A stretch of DNA of 64,000 bases. It comes from Anthonomus grandis grandis (lineage: Eukaryota; Arthropoda; Insecta; Coleoptera; Curculionidae). Made by a program: the position numbers and the translations under genes. Shown here one piece after another: positions 20,894-29,966 of the stretch. Numbering within the stretch: the first letter of the stretch is position 1; every line of letters starts with the position of its first letter. A model generated the notes under the pieces. That model was not told the DNA's origin and searched no databases. It saw nothing but the letters and a program-made list of their open reading frames with translations. The DNA is taken from the NCBI RefSeq assembly GCF_022605725.1, contig NC_065546.1:46000227-46064226 (forward strand), given 5' to 3'.

Positions 20894-21916
20894 AGGGTGA
20901 GGGAGCTAGAGCTCGGCAAGTAGGCCTGAGGAGTCCCTTTTCGCCAACCTCAGAATCACCCACCCCTACGCCTCCACTCTCAATGCGCAGTCTTCACTGA
21001 GTCGGCCCGTCCTTTTAATAAAGGCTTGCACGTTGTCCCAGTCCAGATCTTTAGGATCTTCCCGCTGGAGTGTCGTTGCTCCGAAAATTTTCCTTCTTAG
21101 GCGACTCCACCTATCACAGATACCTAGTATGTAGTATGAAGTTTCCTCCCCTGTAACGCAATTCGGACAGAGTGGGCTTTCTCTTATACCAAGAAGGTGT
21201 AGATGCCTGTTTAGACTGTTGTGCCCGGTCAGGATTCCCACCAAGTCTTTGATACTTTGTCGTACTTTGTCTTTGTTAGCAGTCGCCTAGCTTTAGAGTC
21301 GTCATGGTCTGGTATCATTTCCTTGGCCTGTCTACATCCTTCTGTCCTTCTCCAATTTTTCCTTTTTTTTCCAGGCCCAATTATTAAGTGCCTGGGAGAT
21401 TTATTTTTTGCTAAGACCGAGACAAGGTTCGAGACCTACGAAGGGGTTAACGGAACCTTGTCTTGCCAGTTCGTCGGCCCACTCATTGCCCTTAACACCT
21501 TGGTGTCCTGGCACCCACCTCAGTCTCACTTCCTTGTGTGCTGCAAGCCTTTCCAATGGCCCTGGGTTTCTGAATCGCCTAGAGAGCAGCTTGACTATCG
21601 GAGTAGATGCAAATCCCCCCGTCACCTTCCAATGCATCTCGTTGGTTCGCTACTTCGAGTATAGCAAACACCTTCGCTTGGAAAACTATGGTGTGTTTCC
21701 TTAGCGGGAAGGATTCCCCTGTGTTCGTTTCCATACTGTACACTCCGGCTGAATTGGTGCTTTTTATCCATGATCCATCCGTGTACCAGGCCTGGAAACC
21801 CCTTGACTCTTTGACTTGGTTCGCCGACCATTCTTCCCTTGTCGGGATTTCGACTTGAAACCCCTTCTTTAACCTTAGTTTGCCACTTTTTGTAGTGCAT
21901 CTGGATGTCAGAGTTG
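20867..21916 (-). mobile_element. 5'-truncated LINE with RNase H and (TAC)n tail
   Basis: The insert is bounded by a 12-bp direct repeat, the signature of target-primed reverse transcription. Its 3' end, at the left because it lies on the minus strand, is a (GTA)10-like run on the plus strand (20867-20893), giving a (TAC)n tail. Only the last 1.05 kb was inserted. Confidence 0.85.
20940..21900 (-). pseudogene. RNase H and C-terminal zinc-finger region of an I/LOA/R1-group LINE
   Basis: Minus strand, in order. The truncated start includes a YTDGSWI-type first acidic strand of RNase H, read as GLVHGWIMDKK in one frame and with the Asp in the neighbouring frame (near 21780). A SLRKHT-like middle and then VRLRWVPGHQGVKGNEWADELARQG (21530-21460) follow, which is the conserved His loop and last Asp of the LINE RNase H domain. 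The C-terminal part GILTGHNSLNRHLHLLGI, then CPNCVTGEETSYYILGIC (21240-21130), corresponds to the CCHC-like finger, with Tyr at the usual His position. The RNase H places it in the I/LOA or R1-related group; the exact clade is uncertain. Confidence 0.75.
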
Positions 21917-21928
21917 ATCAGTAAAGTA
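21917..21928 (+). repeat. target-site duplication, right copy
   Basis: ATCAGTAAAGTA, identical to 20855-20866. Confidence 0.85.
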
Positions 21929-22479
21929 AATATTCTCTAAAATATTTTGGCTTTCATTATTTTACAAAACTCAATTCTTTTATCAAAATCGTCATCAAAA
22001 AGCTATTGAAGAATTAGCATCTTATAAAGGTTAAAATTGATTTTACTTTAGTGCTTTTCTTACTGTTTTGTGAGATATTTCTTACCTGGCGTGACACACT
22101 GCGAAGTGATGTAGAGGGCTCCGCATTGAAAGTGCCTAAAACTTACCAGTTATGCAGCTTCATCCAAAATACGACAATTACTTCTTTTTTTGTTTGCAAC
22201 CGAACCAGTTATGCATAAACTTAGCAATTAATTTTAAAACATATTATTTATGATGTAATTGACAATTGGAATATCTTTCGTTAAACAATGCTACCGTTCT
22301 TCTTGCACTTCTTTGACTTTCCCCGTAAATAAGAATAATTTCTATGCTTTGCTCAAGATTAAACACCATTTTTTTAAACATACTTAAGAGTACACAACGC
22401 TTGACTTTTTTGAGTTTTTTTAACAACTTTTTAACTAATTTGTCAATTGTTGCCAAAATGATTACCACGCAAGTACTAG

Positions 22480-22960
22480 TTGAGCAAATCTATCATATTT
22501 GCTTGCTTATCATACTCACTAAAAATTATTTTTCAATATAGATCAAACTACGAGACTTATGAGCATATACACGCAAATATCCCCACATAAAAAGTCACAA
22601 ATTGACAGGTCTGGAGACCTTGGAAGCCACGGCACATCTCCAAAACTGATTTTCCTGAGAACAGGTTGCGAATGACATTAGTTGAAGCGTTAGCAATATG
22701 TGACAGAGCCGTCTTACTAAAACCACACAATTCTTGATTTCCTTTTTCTTTTGCGTAGTTCTGGAACCAAAAATTTTTGGATCATGTAAACAGCCTCTTT
22801 GAAGAAATATAGATAAATATTGCGAGTTGGACCAATGGCACACCACATTAAATCTTTTTCAAAATGTAGAGGACGCTCATGGATATTCCGTTGGCTGTCA
22901 GAATCTGTAGTTCTATTTATTAACTGATTAGAAGATGCTAATCTAAGTTTTCCTCCAAAA
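22480..22960 (-). pseudogene. second mariner-type transposase fragment (C-terminal half)
   Basis: On the minus strand a fragment typical of the region between the first and second catalytic motifs (HFEKDLMWCAIGPTRNIYLY then FFKEAVYMIQKF) is followed by IVWF-stop-stop-DGS, the second catalytic site with two stops. Then comes GDVPWLPRSPDLSICDF (22640-22590), the third catalytic site. It lies upstream, in minus orientation, of the N-terminus at 22369, so it is a separate element from the one at 20270-22369. Confidence 0.7.
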
Positions 22961-23689
22961 TAGCCAAATCCTCATGATATTTTAAATCTTGATATTGGTA
23001 AAATTTTAGGTCCTTATGTAAACTGTCTTTAATCACCTTAGGGTTTGTACTATGCATTTTAAAAACACCGGTTTGCAATTATCACCCTTTATTGTGTCAC
23101 TTCAGAAAAACTCTTTTTTTAATTACTTAGATAAAAATTTGAATTCTTCCAAGTCGGAAACTGATTTTTTTTACTTTACTGTTTTTTTTTTAATTTAGTA
23201 AAACTTCAATGCAAATTATAAATATATTTCTAGATTCATAGCTTGTAATTTTCAAACCATTAATAGAAAAAATATATTTTTAGCTGTTAAGTTCGTCAAC
23301 ATTAACTACTAAATATAAACATTTTATAATTTTTAAGCCTATTAAGAGAAAAACGCTTTTTTAGCATCGATCAGTATTAGTCATTGCTACGAAGAAATAA
23401 ATATTTCCAAACTTTCAGGTGAAAACAATATATTCGTAAAAGTTCTTAGCAAAAAAAAAACTTTATTTCGATTACGACAATTTAATATTCCTTGAAAGCC
23501 AAAAAAAAAAAAAAAATTTTTTAACGCTGTTCCATCGATGAACCCTAAAAACTCCCTAGTGATATAAATATTTCTAGTCCTATTAGATAGAATGTGATCA
23601 GTAGTTTTCGTCAAATCATATCACCTTTTATTTTACAAGGTACTAAATTTATACTGCATTAGATATTCTCCATGGCACTTTGTAATCAT
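22961..23689. other. no gene recognised
   Basis: A+T-rich sequence with homopolymer runs (A15 near 23500). Nothing coding is supported; an open minus-strand frame at 23387-23614 is low complexity. Confidence 0.4.
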
Positions 23690-24640
23690 ATTAATAATAA
23701 TAATAATAAAGTAAATTTATTGTATAAGATTAACCAATATCAATACAAATTAAATAATATGAGAAAAACGAAACGTCATGGCGTTTCAGACATCTAGACT
23801 AGGCTAGACAGTGTTTGTTCCTAAGTGCATTCCTAAAAATATAGAATATATAGTAATACAAAACATACTATAAACTGAACCAGAAAACCAACCAATTAAA
23901 TGACTAAATATTTTAAAAGGATAAAGTACTAGGACTAGTAATAGAAACAACTAGTAACAAAACTTTGTTTACAAAATAATTCCTATATCACCGTACAAAA
24001 TTAACTACATTTACTAATGTTATATTTAAATACATTTTTCTAACCGTAATTAATGCAAACAGAGCGTGAAAGCGGAGAGGTAAAGTAAGCATAAATAGAG
24101 ATGATCATTGAACTTGGTGTAAATATTTGTTAAGTTTTTGTTTAAAGTCATGACAGGAAGATCAAATGAGTCAATTAAAAAAAAATTAACACGTAAGCAG
24201 CGTGGTATAGAAAATAGTAACAAGGCTTGTATGAAAACTTCTAATTATTATTTTTTATTAGGGTTACTAGGGGATACCAAAAATTAAGCACAAGTATGCA
24301 TTTTGCACATTTGTATGCATTTAGATCAACTTCAATTTAAGCAGTTAATATGAACTACATCGTAATAATTGAATTGCGATAATACAAGGAAATCGTAAGG
24401 CTCCAGTTTTACTGTTTGAAAGATGAGCCTTAGTATCCTAAATACTATTTTCAATATTAAAGTTGAGAGAAACGAATGATCAGTTCACAATTAAGCCTAG
24501 TGATTTTGATGATTTTGTGACTTTTGACATAGTGTTAGCTATATTTAAATCAGGATGAGGTTCGACTGTACATGAATATTGATTGTTACTGAAGATTTGG
24601 AAAAAAGTTGTGTATTATCGGCATATCAATAATACTGGCA
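23690..24640 (-). mobile_element. LINE (Jockey/CR1-like) remnant with (TTA)n tail
   Basis: On the minus strand the RT box reads YADNTQLFSK (about 24615), where the second catalytic Asp has become Asn (related copies read ADDTQL). Further on LEPYDFLVLSQFNYYDVV (24400-24340) matches the LVLSxxNYCDxVY thumb motif also present in the copy at 30-31 kb. The 3' end is AATAAATTTAC followed by (TTA)7 (plus-strand 23690-23709). The element is 5'-truncated and full of stops. Confidence 0.55.
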
Positions 24641-25569
24641 AAATTTAGGACATTAAATGAAACTGGGATATGTATTGCAGATGTTAAAAGCAGAGACACA
24701 AGGATGCTTCCTTGGCCCTGTTATAAGTTGTGCGACAAGTATTTGTTACAAGTGTTTGTAAGGTACACTGTATTTGGTCTCTTAAAATTTGATAATTAAC
24801 TTACTGCCTACGGTAAAGATTAAAAAAAAAGAAATATTTCATTGTTTGAAAAATAAAAAGCATTGTCTTAACTAGAGTATGGATATTAAACAATAATAAA
24901 ATGCCACTGCCAAGAAAATTTATTTTCTTATCTATGTCATGAATCATAAACATCCGACCATGGAAAACTTTATAATAATTATTGAAATAGACCCAATTCA
25001 TATTTTAACATGACCTACAGGTAAATGGGATCAATACAAGGTCTTACTATTAATGCGACGTGTTATATATATATTGGAAAATCATCTGACTTCTAAATAT
25101 TATTTACTCCAGAATTTAATACACATTCCATGTATAAATAATTAGGTTAATAAGTTATGAAGCACTTACTGAAACTCGAGTAGGCTCTTGAATTAGCTAA
25201 TTTAAACCGAAGGATAATAATCAAATATGCTCTTAAGTAAATATTATCCAGAAATAAAAATATTTGGGTAAAAAGTGGAACACGTCTGACAAAATAGGAG
25301 AAAATAAAAAAATCCTAAAAATTTTAAAAAATATTAATTAGAGGTGGTGAGATTGGCTTCAGAAACGTATTTTTTCATTATCGGTAATAGCTCTTATAAC
25401 ATTTCTTTTTATAATTTTATTTATACTTTTATATTTTGATCTATCGACACATTTATAAATTATTTATTTTAATAATAATTGTTGTTATAACTTTGTGGCA
25501 TAAGTTGCTAAATAAACATCACTAACATGTTATAATGCTAAAGTAAATATTAACAAAAATTTTAATTTT
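24641..25569. other. no gene recognised
   Basis: A+T-rich sequence; short open frames (24608-24799, 24801-25001) show no family resemblance. Confidence 0.4.
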
Positions 25570-26617
25570 TACATTCTAAAATCTGAGACTTATATCTTTG
25601 AAGACCTTCAGATTTTATTAGGATGGTGTGCTTCCAACAGGCTCGTGTTTAATGTAAGAAAGACGTCTATTATGGGGTTTAAGTGCGATGTTCAGGGTCT
25701 GATGTTTGACGAAAATTCCCTCTTGCAGAATAAAGAGTGCTGCAAGTTCCTAGGAATTACCATTGATGGTCGCCTTCGGTTTGAAGATCATATTTTACAT
25801 TTAGCTGGGAAATTATCTTCTGGATGTTTTGCAGTAAGAATGGCAAAACAAGAGCTGGGAGGGGTGGTTGCACGTTCAGTGTACATTTCACTTATTGAAT
25901 CTCATATTCGGTATGGCTTGCTTTTTTGGGGTTTAACCAATAAGGGGCTACTTAACATTGTCTTTGTTATTCAAAAAAAGCAGTTAGATACCTGTGTTCT
26001 GCTAAGTTAAGAGATTCTTGCAAACCCCTCTTCATTTCTGAAAAAATCCTAACTCTTTTTTTTTAACTCTTTATCTTAGAAACAGCTGCTCTTATTCACA
26101 AAATTCCCAAACTACCCTCTGACACTGGCCATTTGACTCGTCGTGTAAATGATGTTCCCCTACCTATTCCTACGTCTTCCCTTACCAAAAACTCATTAAT
26201 TTACATAAGTAAAAAAATTTACAATCATGTTCCTCTATGTGTTAGACATATATCGGATGTTAAGAAATTTAAAAGAGAATTAAAGACGCTTTTATTGGCT
26301 AAGGCATATTATAACCTGGACGACTTTTTTAATGATAGGTTTTAACCTTGAATATGTTGGAAAGTTTTTTTTTCTCTAGTTTTGCCAACAAGTTTACCTT
26401 TATTTAGTAATTGATTGTTTTATTTAGTTATCTTTAATTCAAGTATGTTCAAAAAGTTTTGTCTTCTTGTGTTTAATTTTGTTCATTGTTTTGTCAATTT
26501 TTGAAATTGTATTTTTGTTTTCTTTTTTTAGCTTATAGGATGCTTGTACACAAGAGTATTCTTACGTAATATAGCATTTTTTTTCTTTCTTTTCTTTCTT
26601 TCTTTCTTTCTTTCTTT
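25570..26617 (+). mobile_element. LINE (Jockey/CR1-like) 3' end with (TTTC)n tail
   Basis: 5'-truncated just after the RT active site. The open segment 25645-26010 gives CCKFLGITIDGRLRFEDHI, SSGCFAVRMAKQEL and ARSVYISLIESHIRYGLLFWG, the LINE thumb region (KFLGxxxDxxLxWxxHI ... YFALFESHLRYxxxFWG). After a frameshift 26133-26345 continues with KIYNHVPLCVRHISDVKKFKRELKTLLLAKAYY, the C-terminal end of the ORF2-type protein. The 3' untranslated region ends with CTTTC repeats (26580-26616). Its C-terminal text is related to the LINEs at 33-37 kb, but the tail repeat differs. Confidence 0.75.
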
Positions 26618-27059
26618 AAATATCTAAAACCTAATTACAACCGGACAGAGAAGGAGAGAATTACAAGGAGAGAGAAAAGATGGCGACAACGGCATAAACA
26701 CGCGTCGATTGTGCTCCGCTACATTTTTTTAAACTAAAAGTTAAATTAATAGTTTTTGTGCGTAACTAGTTGTGGCTATTGAGAAATATCTTAGCATTTT
26801 GGTGTATTAAAATAGGAGGTCCAAGCAGAATCAATACTAGAACCACATCTGAAAAATCGACCGTTTTGGCTGGAAAGAAGGTGGAACTGGAAGCAAGGCT
26901 TCAGCAAGGTCTCGAGAAGTTACATACAAAACCCAACGAAGACCTACCTTTTGAAGAAAAGCTTCGACTTTTTGAGGTATTCTTGGAAATTAATTTGAAA
27001 ACATGTAAGCCGCCACCAAAATTGTTTAAATAATAAATATAAAATATGGTTAATATAAA
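26618..27059 (+). other. exon-like open segment of unknown origin
   Basis: The block between two LINEs is richer in GC and complexity than its flanks. 26640-26720 contains a GA-rich stretch around AAAAGATGGCGACAACGGC and resembles a 5' untranslated region, because that ATG runs into TAA at once. After a possible splice acceptor (TATTAAAATAG, ending 26815), an open frame to 27033 reads GGPSRINTRTTSEKSTVL, GKKVELEARLQQGLEKL, DLPFEEKLRLFEVFLEI and ends KPPPKLFK. AATAAA follows at 27031-27037. The peptide is charged and probably helical; I do not recognise it. It could be a host exon, a retrocopy or part of an element. Confidence 0.35.
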
Positions 27060-27298
27060 AATTTCGATATACGCGCATTAGAACATGACTTATATGGAGC
27101 AAATTGGTTTATAATTTTGCAAACTCTGAAACAATTTTAGCCCTTTTTGAAGTCCATGTGCCATTAAGGGACGTTAAAGTCTCAAAAAAACCGGCTCCGT
27201 GGCTTAATAACGAGGTCGTAACGGCACAAAATAAACGAAACTTAGCTTTACAAAAATTTAAACAAAACCGCTCAAATGAAAATCGCCTCTTATACAAC

Positions 27299-27940
27299 TA
27301 GTCCGGGGAATCTGTACCATATTTCATGAAAAAAAAAATTGCAACCCGCAAACGAATGACTGGATATGGTAAAGGGGTTCATAAGAAACACAAAAAAACT
27401 AAATTCATACCTGGGGTAGTTGCGGGGTGGTTTTGCGGGAGTGAAAACTGAAAAAAACAGCTGGAGCATTTTTCTATCGCCATTTCCTGCGAAAGTTGAT
27501 GCCCAAATGAAAAGTGCTTTATGGCAAAGTTGTAGGCAATATAAAAATCTATAGTTTTTGTAGAGGGCACTTTTGAACATAACCTCAAAATGTTCAAGAT
27601 AAATGCAAAAATTGCGAAAAAATTTTTTTTTCGTTTTTTATTTTTCATTTATTCAAAAATTATGCAATTTTCATAAAACTTGGTATAAATATACCCTTTA
27701 GTATCCTAAATAATCTCTATTTTTTTCATTACTATACAATAACAATTTTTCAAGAAATTCAAGTTTTTCGAAAAAATTACTTTTTTTTAAACGAAATTTG
27801 TCCTCCAGAGAATTGTCCTAGGAAGTTCATATAGGGCTCATTTTTTTTGTTTTTATTTCTACTTTTTAATAAAATAAAGAAAGGTTATACTTCCTATTTG
27901 AAAATAAGCCAAAAAATGCAAAAAACTGAAATTTTTTTTT
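27299..27940 (+). repeat. left long terminal inverted repeat
   Basis: About 640 bp matching the reverse complement of 29330-29966 with scattered differences. It ends immediately before the splice-acceptor-like TTTTTTCCAG at 27945. Confidence 0.85.
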
Positions 27941-27945
27941 TCCAG

Positions 27946-28723
27946 CACTACCAATCTATTATTGCTTGTGTCCATTGTTTTACTGGCTGCGATTCAACAT
28001 CTGGGTTCGCAGGGAAAGGCAAAAAAAAACAAAGCGCTCATGAACTCTCCGAACTTGGCTGAATTAGCAAAGCCATTTTATGAGCCTGATTCTCATCCAA
28101 CTGTAATAGCTCACAATGGCTGTAATATGATTGCACATATTTACAATTACACTAAAGGAAAAGCAACTTTGAATGATTTGAGATTTCAGCGTTACGAAAT
28201 CTTAACTGCTAAATCTACATTCAAATTAAAAAAGTTACCACCAACACAGCATTATTTCAGAGTATATCATCAACTTCAAATGTGGCTTGGTAACAACTTA
28301 AGTGCAACCATGTGGGGATGGAAAGAGTCACTCGTGAATAATAGTACAATTCTTATGCCTCGATACACAAGCGACACGATGATACCCGAAGAGTTACTCA
28401 AAAAAATATTTTGCACCTGCAAAGGTAATTGCAGTACAAATCGATGTGGGTGTAGGAAGCATGGGCTATCATGCACATCATTGTGCACTGATTGCCAAGA
28501 TACAGGCAACTGCTCCAATATCAATGAAATAGATAGATTGCAGTGATTCGGAAGAGATCTTAAATGAGTTATATCGCCGTCATTAGACGCCGAAAATGAA
28601 GAAGAATGTGAAGACTCTGATATCAGCGATTATGAAGATGCGGAAAACGCTGAAGAACCAGATTGTACTGGAGAGTCCGACCATGAACAAGTTTCACAGC
28701 ATGTAAATAAAAAAAAAGACTAA
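27946..28723 (+). pseudogene. CXC-domain (tesmin/TSO1-like) transposon protein, C-terminal exon
   Basis: A polypyrimidine tract and CAG end at 27945, so the segment looks like a terminal exon. It opens HYQSIIACVHCFTGCDSTSGFAGKG, then a frameshift in an A-run (about 28020) leads to an open frame to 28546: LAELAKPFYEPDSHPTVIA, KATLNDLRFQRYEI, KLPPTQHYFRVYHQLQMWLG, WGWKESL, then the cysteine-rich domain. Its nine cysteines are spaced C-X-C-X3-C-X4-C-X-C-X6-C-X3-C-X2-C-X5-C, the CXC pattern that binds zinc and DNA in tesmin/TSO1 and MSL2-type proteins. Two in-frame stops (28544, 28562) separate an acidic tail (SLDAENEEECEDSDISDYED...) that ends at TAA 28721-28723. Proteins with an HxFTGCD...G block followed by a CXC domain are known to me as repeated, uncharacterised arthropod and cnidarian proteins. 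The upstream exons are missing here. Confidence 0.7.
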
Positions 28724-28780
28724 TAAATCAATAAAACAATACGTCGTATTATATAAACTGTACATAATGTAAAAAATTTT

Positions 28781-28860
28781 CTTGTATCATAAAATATTGT
28801 ATTATATTTTCTTGTATCATAAAATATTGTATTATATTTTCTTGTATAATAAAATATTGT
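28781..28860 (+). repeat. 30-bp tandem repeat, 2.7 copies
   Basis: The unit CTTGTATCATAAAATATTGT plus ATTATATTTT occurs at 28781-28810 and 28811-28840 and partially to 28860. It is in the 3' untranslated part of the CXC element. Confidence 0.85.
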
Positions 28861-29329
28861 ATCATAAAATGTTTAATGTATTCATAAAATCAAATACTGC
28901 AATAAATTTTTAGCAATTTTGTAAAATTTTAATCAATTTTGTACAATTATTTCATACTATATTAAATATTTTTTATGGAAATATGTAAAAACCGCTGATT
29001 TCGATCAAAAAGTAGCCAAATTTTGTTTAATAAAATCGATTTGGAATTGGTAAGTTCGAAAAATCGATTCTACCCTTCGAAAATTTTAAAGCGACATCGA
29101 TTTCTCTGGCTGATTTAGTGTAATATACAGAATACGCGTCGAGGCACGGAATACATACTGGGGGGTAAGCTTGAATTGTCTCCTGCATAAAACAATCTAT
29201 TGAACGTTACATGATGAAATATATAGTTTCTTATGTATTTTTTTTCGTAGAATCTAGTGGTGTTATTACTTTATTGACATTTTAAAAATTTTTAGTAAAT
29301 TATTAACAATTAATAAAAAGTTCATTGTT

Positions 29330-29966
29330 GCAAAAAAATTTTTTCAGTTTTTTGCATTTTTTGGCTTATTTTCAAATGGGAAGTATAACCTTTCTTTATT
29401 TTATTAAAAAGTAGAAATAAAAACAAAAAAAATAAGCCCCATATGAACTTCCTAGGACAATTCTCTGAAGGACAAATTTCGTTTAAAAAAAAAGTAATTT
29501 TTTCGAAAAACTTGAATTTCTTGAAAAATTGTTATTGTATAGTACTGAAAAAAATAGAGATTATTTAGGATACTAAAGGGTATATTTATACCAAGTTTTA
29601 TGAAAATTGCATAATTTTTGGATAAATGAAAAATAAAAAAAGAAAAAAAATTCGCAATTTTTGCATTTATCTTGAACATTTTGAGGTTATGTTCAAAAGT
29701 GTCTTCTACAAAAATTATAGATTTTTATATTTTCTACAACTTTGCCATTAAGCACTTTTTATTTGAGCGTCAACTTTCATCGGAAATAGCGATAGAAAAA
29801 TGCTCCAGTTGTTTTTTTTCAGTTTTCACCCCCGCAAAATCACGCCGCAACTACCCCAGGTATGAATTTATTTTTTTTTATGTTTCTTATGAACCCCTTT
29901 ACCACATCCAGTCGTTCGTTTGCGGATTGCAATTTTTTTGTTAAAAAGTACAGATTCCCCGGACTA
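29330..29966 (-). repeat. right long terminal inverted repeat
   Basis: Inverted partner of 27299-27940, ending GGACTA. Matching landmarks include the blocks around GCAACTACCCCAGGTATGAA and AACTTCCTAGGACAATTCTC. Confidence 0.85.

Larger units (their letters stand above)
20270..22369 (-). pseudogene. mariner-type transposase, interrupted by a LINE insertion
   Basis: Minus strand. The N-terminus MVFNLEQSIEIILIYGESQR (ATG at 22369) is a DUF4817-type helix-turn-helix. FDDDFDKRIEFCKIMKAKIF near 22000 precedes the first catalytic motif. The gene is cut exactly there by the LINE at 20867-21916. If the LINE and one copy of its 12-bp target duplication are set aside, the two halves meet in frame as YFTDACSFF, the first catalytic-Asp motif. 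To the left come RGHTQYPEKIN, then a second-site region with CAA to TAA before the Asp (FQ-stop-DME), then WPPRSPDLSPL, the third catalytic motif, and a C-terminal tail to about 20275. Stops and frameshifts show that it was decaying. Confidence 0.75.
27299..29966 (+). mobile_element. DNA transposon with about 640-bp inverted repeats and a CXC protein
   Basis: The ends are TAGTCCGGGGAATCTGTAC (27299) and its inverse, finishing GGACTA at 29966. The LINE sequence AAC is duplicated on both sides (27296-27298 and 29967-29969), a 3-bp target duplication. Inverted repeats cover about 27299-27940 and 29330-29966. Between them lies the 3' part of a gene ending in a CXC cysteine-rich domain. No transposase core is left, so this copy is an internally deleted, non-autonomous derivative. 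The superfamily could not be named from sequence alone. Confidence 0.85.

Noticed and set aside
20737..20919. Frame with a Thr run, MPSSSSLTLTTTT
   Set aside because: It spans the (TAC)n LINE tail and the mariner junction, so it is an artefact of the insertion.
21221..21858. Plus-strand open frames of 83-147 codons
   Set aside because: They are antisense shadows of the RNase H LINE on the minus strand, which has clear family motifs.
27290..29944. Several frames inside the long inverted repeats (for example 27379-27648 minus and 29672-29944 plus)
   Set aside because: They are the same repeat read in opposite orientation. The open frames are not conserved between the two arms.
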